A stretch of DNA of 64,000 bases, from the NCBI GenBank assembly GCA_050247435.1, contig JBFWUF010000026.1:49057-113056 (forward strand), in the 5' to 3' direction. This document shows positions 26,859 through 37,000 of the stretch, one piece after another. Positions within the stretch are counted from its first letter, which is position 1; every line of letters begins with the position of its first letter. The notes under the pieces are model-generated. The model was not told where the DNA came from. It did no database searches and worked only from the letters and a program-made list of their open reading frames with translations. The translations under genes were made by a program, and so were the position numbers. Source of the stretch: JAJVID01 sp050247435. GTDB lineage: Bacteria > Acidobacteriota > Blastocatellia > RBC074.

Positions 26859-28391
26859 TCAATGACTGCTCGCGCGTTTGAATGAGAAGTTGATCGTCGG
26901 TGGCGGCGAACCATCCGGCCTTCTGAAATCCACGCCCCCCAAACGCATTTTCCCGGAGAGCGTATCGCCTTCGAGCTTGCCCTCGTAGAGTAAAACGCCG
27001 CGTGGCCGCATGCCGTTCATGTAACCGTAAGTCAGTCCCGCTGGTGTGACGCGCAGGTGTTCGATGCGTCGGATTCGATACGGCATCGGCAACGGCGCAT
27101 CTTCTACTTCTCCAACGACGCGCCCATCCACGACTTTGATGCGCAGAGTCAATCGGCCATTTCGCCGCTCGTCAGGATTCATCCACTCATCGCCGACCCA
27201 CTCGCCGATGTAGGCTCGCGCTTCTTCCGGCGTCGGAAACGGCGTGGCCAGCAAACCTTCAACGGTTTCGGTTGGAGGCGGGCGACGCTCGACATCGGCA
27301 ATCTGGGCGAGCAATCTGGCGCTGTCCGCCGGGGGGCCGTATCCGGCAACGAGCGTGTTGTATGCCTCGCGCGCCGCCGCGCCACGGCCCTCCATCAAAA
27401 GGTCTTCCACGACGTTCAGAAGCAACTTCCTCGGCGGTATCACGGTCGCGCCAAGCGCCGCGCTGACTTTGCCGTAATGAGGCAGGATACTTGTCGTCGG
27501 CGAGACAGGAGCGGCGAGTATGGAGTAATCGCTGAACGCCTCGCGCAAACCGAGATACATAGCGATCATCCCTAAGGACTCGTGCGATTCCTTCCGCCCA
27601 AACTTCTCACGATGAAGTTTCCACGACGAAGGAGCCGCCGCGACCAGCGTCGTCCAGGCTTCTTCAGGCCAGCCGAATCGCGCTTCGAGCGAAACATATC
27701 GAAGAGGCGTAGCAGGAGCTTTGGCTCGTTCAGTTAATTTCTTCGCCAGCCAGTTCTCGCCAAGATGAATTGGCGCATCAATGGCTACGACGGCGCGATA
27801 CGTCGAGCGTGTGGCGGCCACATAAGTCGCCAGAATGCCTCCGGAAGAATGACCGATAAACGTGCGAGGCGCGGCGCCGCGAAATTGCCGATCAACCGCC
27901 GGCAACAGTTCCTGTTCGATGAAATCCAGAAACCGGTCGCCGCCTTCGTTCAGGCCGCTGCCGCTCACCGAAAGGCCGGGCGGTGTCAGATCGTGGACAC
28001 GCCCACGAAACGGGTCAATGTTCGGGATGGCGATGATGATGGATTCAGGAATTTGCCCGTTGCGACTGAGTTCGTCGCTCACAGCCGTAACTGGCGGCAC
28101 GTTCGCCTCGCCGTCGAGCACGATTGTGACGGGATAGCGCCGGCCGGATGAGCTTTGCGAATAAGAAGCCGGCAGCACGACATTGATCTTGCGTGTTTGC
28201 TTGAGAATCGCCGATGTAATCTGAAACGCCTGCGCGCGGCTGCCTCGCGAGACGGAAACGGCGCGGTCTGTCTCCGCAATCAATTTGGGAGCCTGTTGGG
28301 CGGGGGCCTGTTGGGATTGAGCAAATGCGCCACTCAAACTACCGCCCCAGATCAAAAGGAACGCGGCCAGGAGTGACTTGTTAAACCTCAT
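26859..28391 (-). CDS. Exported esterase-D / IroE-like alpha/beta hydrolase
   Basis: About 510 residues with a signal peptide (MRFNKSLLAAFLLIWG onward). PF00756-type esterase: KINVVLPASYSQS, RYPVTIVLDGEAN, then IAIPNIDPFRGRVHDLTP, FLDFIEQELLPAVDRQF and the nucleophile elbow FIGHSSGGILA. A family member hydrolyses ferric-enterobactin esters or acts as a general secreted esterase. The final 150 residues form a separate beta-rich domain (IGEWVGDEWMNP). The start could be ATG 28457 with GGAG upstream, which would add a 22-residue basic lead; ATG 28391 gives a more ordinary signal. Confidence 0.85.
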   Translation of the reverse strand: MRFNKSLLAAFLLIWGGSLSGAFAQSQQAPAQQAPKLIAETDRAVSVSRGSRAQAFQITSAILKQTRKINVVLPASYSQSSSGRRYPVTIVLDGEANVPPVTAVSDELSRNGQIPESIIIAIPNIDPFRGRVHDLTPPGLSVSGSGLNEGGDRFLDFIEQELLPAVDRQFRGAAPRTFIGHSSGGILATYVAATRSTYRAVVAIDAPIHLGENWLAKKLTERAKAPATPLRYVSLEARFGWPEEAWTTLVAAAPSSWKLHREKFGRKESHESLGMIAMYLGLREAFSDYSILAAPVSPTTSILPHYGKVSAALGATVIPPRKLLLNVVEDLLMEGRGAAAREAYNTLVAGYGPPADSARLLAQIADVERRPPPTETVEGLLATPFPTPEEARAYIGEWVGDEWMNPDERRNGRLTLRIKVVDGRVVGEVEDAPLPMPYRIRRIEHLRVTPAGLTYGYMNGMRPRGVLLYEGKLEGDTLSGKMRLGGVDFRRPDGSPPPTINFSFKRASSH

Positions 28392-28522
28392 CTTTTGGCG
28401 CCTCAAAAATGCCGGTAAACACACTACGCCCACTGCCCAGAGATTCTGAGTCTTCATCGCTTACTCCATGTTGTGATTTGATGATTTGACGAAGCCGGAG
28501 AGTAGCAACACCGGCCATTTAC

Positions 28523-29350
<828 letters not shown>

Positions 29351-29366
29351 TATGTAATGCTGAGTC

Positions 29367-29477
29367 CACCGCAGAAGCGCGGAGAACTCAGAGGAAACGC
29401 AGAGAAGTTGCCAGATGGCTCTTTTCTCTCTTCTTCTCTGCGAAGTCTCAGCGTTCTCCGCGCCTCTGCGGTGAAGG
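29367..29477. repeat. Word-tandem inverted repeat (CGCAGAGAA type), copy 1
   Basis: Left arm 29367-29407 and right arm about 29433-29473 pair at about 34 of 41 positions. Arms start CACCGCAGA and contain repeated GCGGAGAAC / CGCAGAGAAG words. Loop contains TTGCCAGATGGCTC. A second copy with the same arm words and a similar loop is at 33838-33946. It lies between the LytTR regulator gene and its kinase gene. Confidence 0.8.
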
Positions 29478-29511
29478 AACCCACGCGACTCGCATCATTA
29501 CTTTTTGTGCG

Positions 29512-30723
29512 CTACCTGGCCGCGACTCTCAGCGGAATAGACAAATATGCCTCAACGCCGCCAGGCTCGCGGTTACTTATTTCTAGTTTGAAATCTGTCC
29601 CATAAAGTTGCCGCAACCTGGCCACGGTATTCGCCAACCCTACACCCTGATTGTGTTCCAACCGCCAATCCGGCGGCAGCCCCACGCCGTCATCGCGGAC
29701 TCGCAACTCCAAACGGGAGCCTGCGCGGCGAGCCGTCAACGAAACTGAACCTGACGCGGCGCGGCTGGCCAGTCCGTGCCGGATGGCGTTTTCAACCAGT
29801 GGCTGCGTAATCAGGTTCGGAGCCAGCGCGTCAAGTGTTTCCGGCTCGGCCTCGATGCTGATCCGCAAACGATCCGAAAACCGCATCTGCTGAAGCTTCA
29901 GGTAAAGTTCCAGCCATTCCAATTCTTCGCCGAGCCGTACTTCCTGCTTGCCGGAATTGTCCAGGGTCTGACGCAGCAGTTCGCTCAAGCCGACCAGCAT
30001 CTGCACCGCAGCCGCGTTGTCGTTGTCGCGTACCAAGCCCGTGATCCCATTCAGCGTGTTGAAGAGAAAATGCGGATGCAGTTGCATTTTCAACATCTGC
30101 AACTGCGCCTGCGCCAACTGAGTTTCAAGTTGCGAGGCGCGCAACTCGCGTTCGCGGAACTGCCGGTAATAATCCAGCGCGCTGCCGATGCCTAAAATCA
30201 TCGCGTAAAACAAGGCGCAAAACGGCAGATCGCGTATCCACCAGTACGTCAGCCACAAATTCAACGGCGGCGCCGGCGATGAACGGCCGACTCCCATAAT
30301 CAGCCACATCAATCCCATGTACATCGCGGCATGCGCCAGACACAGCATGGCGATAGCCAGCAGATGCACAGGCAGATGCACGGGCAGCGCGCGCATAAGC
30401 GCTCCCCTTTCAAACGGGAATCTCCTTCGCAACCATAACACTGCGGGGATCAACGCCATCCACGCCAACCAACTGGCCAACTGTAAAGCGAACATTCGCC
30501 AGGCGAGATTCACTCCCGGTGGCGGGGCCATCCGCCTCATCGGCGGCAATTCGATGAACGGCGCGCCCGCTGAAAAAAGCCCCAGCGCCAGCCAGAACAG
30601 CAAAACCGCCGCCCAGATCGCCCAACGCCCACGCCCAAAACCAACGTTTATGGATTCGAGCGAAGCCTTATCCTGCTTTTGCCCTCTTACATTCATCATC
30701 AGGATGATACCGCTTGTTACCAT
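29512..30723 (-). CDS. LytS-type sensor histidine kinase
   Basis: 403 residues. Four probable membrane segments in the first 200 residues (WAAVLLFWLALGLF, FALQLASWLAWMALI, LLAIAMLCLAHAAMYMGLMW, ALFYAMILGIG), a coiled coil (FRERELRASQLETQLAQAQLQML), the phospho-acceptor in LHPHFLFNTLNGI (His_kinase PF06580), and the ATPase with QPLVENAIRHGLA and VRDDGVGLPP. The signal is unknown; no extracellular sensor domain is visible. It partners with the LytTR regulator downstream. ATG 30723 has only a weak ribosome site; ATG 30699 is another option. Confidence 0.92.
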   Translation of the reverse strand: MVTSGIILMMNVRGQKQDKASLESINVGFGRGRWAIWAAVLLFWLALGLFSAGAPFIELPPMRRMAPPPGVNLAWRMFALQLASWLAWMALIPAVLWLRRRFPFERGALMRALPVHLPVHLLAIAMLCLAHAAMYMGLMWLIMGVGRSSPAPPLNLWLTYWWIRDLPFCALFYAMILGIGSALDYYRQFRERELRASQLETQLAQAQLQMLKMQLHPHFLFNTLNGITGLVRDNDNAAAVQMLVGLSELLRQTLDNSGKQEVRLGEELEWLELYLKLQQMRFSDRLRISIEAEPETLDALAPNLITQPLVENAIRHGLASRAASGSVSLTARRAGSRLELRVRDDGVGLPPDWRLEHNQGVGLANTVARLRQLYGTDFKLEISNREPGGVEAYLSIPLRVAAR

Positions 30724-30893
30724 AATTTACTCGACATTGGTCAGGAGAGGAGATGTTTTGACGCCAAACGCGTTAATTCCGCCGCGAGGCGCGCCTGGGT
30801 GGGGTGAAATACATTGGTCGTGGGAGAAAGCCTGATAGTCAGTGAAGGAGCTGAGCGAAGACGTTCACAGGCGCTCTGAGCCAATAGTCTTCA

Positions 30894-33080
30894 TCATCGG
30901 TTGATCTTCGGGTCGTAAATCCACGCGCCCGCCGTCGGCAGCCCTTCCCCGCCGTAGCCGCCGGCAATGAGCGCCGTTCCGTCGCCGAGCAGCGTGGTGG
31001 TCGAATAACGAAGCGCGGTGGTCACGCGATCCGGCAGCAAACTGAAAATGCCCGTCGCCGGATCGTAAATTTCCAATCGCGTCCCGCCGCCTGCGATTAA
31101 TACACGACCGTCGGCGAGCAGCGCGGCGGCATCGCGGATTTTGTAACGCGCCGCACTCATCGCGCCGGTCGGCGAAAATTCGCCCGTCGCCGGATCGTAA
31201 AGCTCCGCGCTGTTGTAAAAGCCGCGCAGCCGCGAATCCGCGCCGCCGATCACCAACGCGCGACCGTCGCTGAGCGGCACGGCGGCATGTTTATGGCGAG
31301 GCGCTGCCAGCTTGCCGGTTGCAGTGAAGCGGTTCGTCGCGGGGTCGTAAAGCTCCGCCGTATCGGTCACCGCTTCGTTGATCGAACGGCCCGTCGAACC
31401 GGCGCTGATCAACACTTGCCCGTTCGCGAGCAGCGTCGCCGTGTGATCGGCGCGCGATACGGTCATCTCGCCCGCCGGGGAAAACATGCCCGTCGCCGGA
31501 TCATAAATTTCGGCAAGCTTTTGTTGCGGCCAGACGGGACTCAGACCGCCAGTGATCAGGACTTTGCCGCTCTTGAGCAGCGTCGCGCGATGCGCTTCGC
31601 GCGCGATTCGCATGCCGCCGGTGGGCGTGAAGCGTCGCGTCGCCGGATCGTAAAGCTCAGCGCTGGCCAGGAATTTGGAGCCTGTGACCATGCCGCCCGT
31701 GATGAGAACCTTGCCGTTAGACAGCAACGTCGCCTCGTGTCCGGCGCGCGGCGACGTCATTGATCCGGTGTCGGAAAAGCCGCCCGTGGCCGGATCGAAC
31801 AACTCCGCGCTGGCCAAAGCAACAGTGCGATCATGGCCTCCCGCGATCAGGACTTTGCCATCAGGCAGCAACGTCGCGGTGTGCGATTGCCGCATGGCGA
31901 GCATCGGGCCGACGGGCTTCAAAGTTCCCGCTGCGACGGGAACCTTGCGCGGATCAACGCCGACGCTGGCGAATTCGACGGCTTCTTTCCACTGCGCCAG
32001 AGTCGCCGGATCGAGCCGCAGCGTGTCAGCTTTGCTGAAATCTTTGGCGGCGGGAACGAGCGCGATCAGCCGCTCATAAGCTTGCGCGCGATCGTCGCCT
32101 TCAACTCGCGAGAGCAAATACCAGAGCGTCAACGCATCGCGCGCGCGGGCTTCGGCAAGCACGGTTGCGAATGCGCCGGTCTTGTCACGCGCAAAATCGA
32201 AACGCGACAACGCCTGCCGAAACTTTGCCGAGGCGTCTTCAAAATAAGGCGCGCCGAGCCGCCCATCCGCATCCGCCCTGGCCGCCGCGCCCGCCGGCAC
32301 GAACGATTCGCGCCCGTTGCGAGCCAGCGCCACCCAGCCTGATGTGACGCGCAACAAACTGCCGCCCGCTTCGTCCACGTCGAGCGTGTAGGCGCAACCG
32401 AGATCAATCGCAACGGCGGACGGCGTTTCGACCTGAAAGAGTCGAGGCGCCGCGACGATGCTGGCATAAAGACGCCCGCGCGCCAGCTCCAGCCGATGTT
32501 CGTTTTCGCCGATCTTGACCAATCGCACGCGCGAACGCGGATCAACTTCGACCTGTCCGAGTTGTCCCACCTGAATCAACGCGCGCGAAGTCGCGTCAGT
32601 CTCCAGCCATTCGCCGGTGTGCAGCCGCGCTGTTCTGGCAATAGGGTTTGCTTCGATCATCGGCTGGCCGGAGAGGCGCACGACCTCCCACGAAGCTTGC
32701 GGCGCGTGTAGGCGCCAAACCGTGATGGCCGCAATCACCAGCAAAGCGGCGACCGGCGCAAGAATCAAAACAGGTTTTCTCGGCTGACGAGGCGGCTGGG
32801 CTACATTGTCCGGCATCAACCAAAGTGGCGTCGGCCCCGGTTCGGCTTCGGGCATCGGCAAATTGGCGATCAGGCGCGCGGCGAAGCTCAGGTTCTCACC
32901 TTGCGTTCGGCACGCGCCGCAACCGGCCAGATGCCTTTCCAATCGCGCCGCAGCAGCCTGATCAAGCTCGCCATCGAGATAAGGCGAGAGCTGGCGCCGA
33001 TACCGCCAACAGCCAGGCCGGATGAGTTGTTTGACAAAAGTGAACGACATTCTGAAAGCGGAAAACACTTTTTTATGCAT
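30894..33080 (-). CDS. Anti-sigma factor with zinc-finger, FecR-like and Kelch domains
   Basis: 728 residues. Residues about 24-60 are a zf-HC2 anti-sigma domain (CWRYRRQLSPYLDGELD, then HLAGCGACR). A membrane segment follows at about 103-122 (VLILAPVAALLVIAAITVW). Then a FecR-like stretch (LHTGEWLETDATSRALIQVG, FQVETPSAVAIDLGCAYTLDVDE). From about 390 to the end runs a six- to seven-blade Kelch propeller with repeats such as HTATLLPDGKVLIAGG and SAELYDPATG. Inferred role: cytoplasmic finger holds the ECF sigma, periplasmic propeller senses a ligand or partner protein. Starts 22 bases after the sigma stop. Confidence 0.87.
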   Translation of the reverse strand: MHKKVFSAFRMSFTFVKQLIRPGCWRYRRQLSPYLDGELDQAAAARLERHLAGCGACRTQGENLSFAARLIANLPMPEAEPGPTPLWLMPDNVAQPPRQPRKPVLILAPVAALLVIAAITVWRLHAPQASWEVVRLSGQPMIEANPIARTARLHTGEWLETDATSRALIQVGQLGQVEVDPRSRVRLVKIGENEHRLELARGRLYASIVAAPRLFQVETPSAVAIDLGCAYTLDVDEAGGSLLRVTSGWVALARNGRESFVPAGAAARADADGRLGAPYFEDASAKFRQALSRFDFARDKTGAFATVLAEARARDALTLWYLLSRVEGDDRAQAYERLIALVPAAKDFSKADTLRLDPATLAQWKEAVEFASVGVDPRKVPVAAGTLKPVGPMLAMRQSHTATLLPDGKVLIAGGHDRTVALASAELFDPATGGFSDTGSMTSPRAGHEATLLSNGKVLITGGMVTGSKFLASAELYDPATRRFTPTGGMRIAREAHRATLLKSGKVLITGGLSPVWPQQKLAEIYDPATGMFSPAGEMTVSRADHTATLLANGQVLISAGSTGRSINEAVTDTAELYDPATNRFTATGKLAAPRHKHAAVPLSDGRALVIGGADSRLRGFYNSAELYDPATGEFSPTGAMSAARYKIRDAAALLADGRVLIAGGGTRLEIYDPATGIFSLLPDRVTTALRYSTTTLLGDGTALIAGGYGGEGLPTAGAWIYDPKINR

Positions 33081-33102
33081 AGTCGGGTTACTGCTCCAAC
33101 CA

Positions 33103-33702
33103 TTAAACCTGACCGCGCAAATGTTCCAGCTTCCGCGCCAACAACGCGCGCGACCGATTCAACCGCGAAGCGACCGTGCCAGTCGAACAATTCATCCGTT
33201 CGGCGATCTCTTCGTAACTCAGCCCTTCGATGTCTTTGAGGATCACGATCAATCGCCATTTCGGCTTCAGGCTGAGTAGCGCGCGTTGCACTTCGCCTTG
33301 AATCTCTTGTCGCTGAACGTTGGCTTCGATGTGTTTCATCGCGCCGGTTTGCGGCAATTGTTCGGCGGCGTCGAGCGATTCGTGCGCCCGCGCCGGCAGC
33401 CGCTTGCGAAAGTTGAGACAACAATGCGCGGCCAACCTGTAAAACCAGGTGCCGAAGCTCGATTCGCCTCGGAACTGCCCGGCCTTTTGCCAGGCGCGCA
33501 GAAAAATCTCCTGCGTCAATTCCTCGGCGGCTTCGCGGCGACCGGCCATCGCCCACGCCAGCCGGTAAGCCCGCGCGTAATACCGCGAGTAGAGTTGCGC
33601 AAACACTTCGACCTGCCCGGCGGCGACCAGGCGCGCCAGCTCTTCATCCGCCAGTTCTTCATCTGGCGGCCTGTCTGTGGCAAGGCGGCTCAATTCACTC
33701 AC
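33103..33702 (-). CDS. ECF-family RNA polymerase sigma factor
   Basis: 199 residues with region 2 (FAQLYSRYYARAYRLAWAM, EELTQEIFLRAWQKAGQF, FGTWFYRLAAHCCLNFRKR) and region 4 (LLSLKPKWRLIVILKDIEGL, YEEIAERMNCSTGTVASRL). The linker is the usual short ECF type, and no region 1 or 3 is present. It recruits RNA polymerase to ECF promoters; the next gene encodes its membrane anti-sigma factor. GTG 33702 is the only plausible start and lies eight bases downstream of the predicted -10, so the mRNA would be almost leaderless. Autoregulation is suggested by the promoter at 33711-33739. Confidence 0.95.
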   Translation of the reverse strand: MSELSRLATDRPPDEELADEELARLVAAGQVEVFAQLYSRYYARAYRLAWAMAGRREAAEELTQEIFLRAWQKAGQFRGESSFGTWFYRLAAHCCLNFRKRLPARAHESLDAAEQLPQTGAMKHIEANVQRQEIQGEVQRALLSLKPKWRLIVILKDIEGLSYEEIAERMNCSTGTVASRLNRSRALLARKLEHLRGQV

Positions 33703-33710
33703 ACATCCAT

Positions 33711-33739
33711 TTAGACAAAGGCGGGTTTAAGTTTCTTCC
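33711..33739 (-). promoter_or_regulatory. Putative autoregulated ECF promoter of the sigma gene
   Basis: Minus strand: GGAAGAAA (33739-33732), 15 bases, GTCTAA (33716-33711). It is matched by the promoter at 25783-25811 with the same spacing. Sequence around and downstream of -10 (GTCTAAATGG-TGTGTGA-TGAATTGAG) is also shared. Confidence 0.7.
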
Positions 33740-33837
33740 AGAATTTTTTGCGGGACAAATGAAAGGCGACGGACTGACGCGAATTAACCCACGTGGTAAT
33801 GCACAAAAGCAATGCTGCAAGTTTGGTAAGTTTCCTT

Positions 33838-33946
33838 CACCGCAGAGTCGCAGAGAGCGCAGAGGAAACGCCGAGAGCTTGCCTGGAGGCTCTATTCTCT
33901 TTCTTCTCCTCTGCGAAGTCTCTGCGTTCTCTGCGACTCTGCGGTG
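33838..33946. repeat. Word-tandem inverted repeat (CGCAGAGAA type), copy 2
   Basis: Left arm 33838-33876, right arm 33906-33946, with about 33 of 41 positions pairing. The words CGCAGAGTCGCAGAGAG and AGAGGAAACGC, and a loop TTGCCTGGAGGCTCTATTCTC, show kinship with copy 1. It lies in the intergenic region between the sigma gene and the TonB receptor gene. Confidence 0.82.
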
Positions 33947-34001
33947 AGATCAGCATTATATTTTGAGCACTACCACCCACGTCAGTCCGTCGTAATGAGA
34001 G

Positions 34002-37000
34002 TTAGAATTCGACCCGCAGCGCGAACTGCATTACGCGCGGTGTTCCCTGAATCCGGGTGAATTTGCCGAAGTCCGCCGATGGCGTGCCGCCCAGGTACGG
34101 GTCAACACCGAGCCGGCGGTTATCCGACAACACGCCCGTGAACCGCTGCGAGTTGGTCAGATTGAACGTGTCCCATCGGAACACGATGCGGCTTCCTTCC
34201 CACGGCAGCGAAAACGACTTCATAAGACCGCTGTCGAAGCTCACGAAGCCAGGGTCGCGCAGCACATTGCGGTCGCCTATCTCGCCCGGATACGCATTGC
34301 GATAACTGCGGTAGGCTTCGGCAACATTGCGGAAGAGCACCGGGTTGCCGTCGGCGTCGAAGGCCGTGGTCGCTTTGACCTTGCGAATCTGGACGCCGCT
34401 CGATTGCACGTTCCAGTTGGTCGCCCAGCGCCCGTCATCGAATGGTTCGCCCGAAGGCAACCCCGAATTCCAGCGGAAGATGCCCGTCAGCTTCCAACCG
34501 CCCACCAACGCGTTCAGCCAACCGGGCGCGCCGCCCAGCAGGCTCTTCCCTTTTCCGAACGGCAGGTCATAACCGAAGTTGGCGTTGACCAGATGCCGCA
34601 CGTCGAAGTCGGAATTGGCGCGATTGACCTTCAAGTCGAGCGGGTTGACGAGGAAGACCGAACCTCCAGCCAGATAAGCGGGATCCGTCGGATCGCCGAA
34701 CTCCGGCCCTGAAGTGATGTCAATCGAGTGGCCGAGCGTGTAGTTCAGGTCGAAGTAAAACGATGAGCTGAAACGCCGCCGCAGCGTGAACTGCGCCGCG
34801 TGATAATCGGATGTGCCGATTGAAGAGTAAGCGGCGAAAGTCGCGTACTGCGGATGGAAGAACAGGTTATTGCCGAAGCCCATCCCGTCATCCAGCAGGG
34901 ATTGCAGGTAGGTGTAGTCGGTGACGTTTTCCCCTCCCACAGCGCGCCGTGCGATCAGCGTGTAAATCGCCTGCGTCGCGGAGCCTGGAATTCCGAAGGC
35001 GTCGGAGGCGTTCGGAAAGAGATTCTCGAAATACGGAATCTGCTGCACGGAGTTGATCGGCGTGTTCCGCTCGCGCAGGTTGATCAATTGGCGAATGGCC
35101 GAGTACCAATCCGTTCCCGACTTCGGGTCGCGCAGATTGTTCAGATGCGCCATGTCGCGCGAACTGAGCAGGCTGCGGCCCACCCTGCCGACGTAGCTCG
35201 CCTCGAACGAGTAACCTTTGCCGAGGTCGCGGCCCAGCGACACATTGAAGCTGTAGCTGTAGGGCGTCCTCAGCCTGTCATCGAGCGACTGCTCAATGCG
35301 CTGAGTCTCGTCAGCGGCGGTTTGCAGCGGAAACTGCAAAGTGGATGGGGTGGGAATCCCCGGCAACGAGCGCACGTTCTGTCCCAGCCCGGTGAAGAGC
35401 GGCGCGAGATTCGACCCGACGTTGTAGGCGTTGGCCCCGATGTCGGTCGCCGAAGTGAAACCGAGCGCGGAGCCGAGGTCGAAGGCGACGGCGAGCGCGC
35501 TGCCCACGCGGTCGTAAGTCATGCGGAATCCGCCGCGCAAAGTGGTCTTGTTCTCTCCGAAAACAGTCTTGAGAAAACCATTTTGGAAGTTCGGCGACCA
35601 GGCCACGGCGACGGCTGGCGCGAAGTTGTTCCAGTCCTGCGGATAATAGCCGCCCTTGCCGTTGGCCTTCCCCGCCAGGTCGAGCGTGATCAGTTCGTTG
35701 TACGGCTTCCCGCTTTCGGCCCCAGCGACGCGACGCGCGAAGAAGTCGCTCAGGCTGGATGTGGGTTTGACCTGCAAACCGTTCGCCTCGTAAACCGGCG
35801 TCGAGGTTGACCAGCGCAATCCGTAAGTCAGTGTCAGATTCGAACGCGCGCGCCAACTATCCTGCCCGTAAAAATCGTACTCCTCGGTGGCGAAGGTGCG
35901 CTTGACGCCGCTACCCGCTGGCAGCAATTTCCCGTCGCTGCCGTAGTTGAGGTTGAAGCCATATTGCGAGTAACGGCCAATGACCGCCGTCAGCGCATCG
36001 CGCAAATCAACTTCCGATTTTGCAGAGACGTTGGGGAAGATCGGGTCTCCGCTGGTTTCGCCGAACAGCACCACCGCGCCCGATTCCTGATAATACGACG
36101 GGTTGGTGATCGCGCTGTCGAAAGTCGAACCGAACGACAATCGGTTGTTGCGGATCAACCGAACGTTCGTCCCGAACTGCATCGAGTGAGTTCCCTTCAC
36201 CCACGACAGGTCGTTGGTGAAATTATGAATCGGCGTCGTGCGGCTGAGAGCGCGAGTGAACTCGAACGGCTCGAAGATGAACCGGAAGAGAATCTGGTTC
36301 TGGTCGGAATCGCCGCCGAGCGTGAACGCGTCGCGCGTCAGGCCGTAGCGAAAGTTGTTGACCAGCGAGTTGCTGATCGTCCAGCTATGACCAAGCGCGA
36401 CGCCCTTCGGATGAACCCACTGCTGGGGCGCGGTCGTGTCGGGCAACCAGCGCACACCGGTCGCCACATCATTCTGGTAATTGAAACGCGCGAAGAGCGT
36501 CTGTTTGCTGGTCAGGTTCGCGTCGAGTTTCAGTATGTAGGTGTTCTGGCGCACTGGCGCGCCCGCGTTGAATCGGAATCCAGCGGTGTTCAACCCGTCG
36601 CCGACCGCTGAGCTATTGGCCGGATAACGGCTCGCGGCGGCAGCCAACGCCGCCAGCGCAGCCGAGTTCGTCCCCGGATCAAAACCGTTGGCCGCGTTGT
36701 AAAACTGGCTGATCTGAGCGCGCGTCAGACAGCGCACGCCAGCCGGAGTCCCCGACGGACAGCTCGGATCGCTCGCGCCATCCTCGGTGTGATAACGCAC
36801 AATGCCCTGCCCCAAAGTCGGCAACGGGACTTCCTGGATCACCGACTGGCCTTTGGCCTCGCGGAAGCCCTCATAGTTGAAGAAGAAGAAGAGCCGGTCT
36901 TTCTTGATCGGCCCGCCGATTGATCCGCCGAAGTTGTTGCGGATAAGCGCGGGCCGCTCGACGCCGTCCTTGTTGTTGAACCAGTCGTTGGCCGACGTGG

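Noticed and set aside
25967..26914. Longer methyltransferase start at 26914
   Set aside because: It overlaps the esterase end and adds a basic tail before the signal peptide; ATG 26806 directly precedes the hydrophobic segment.
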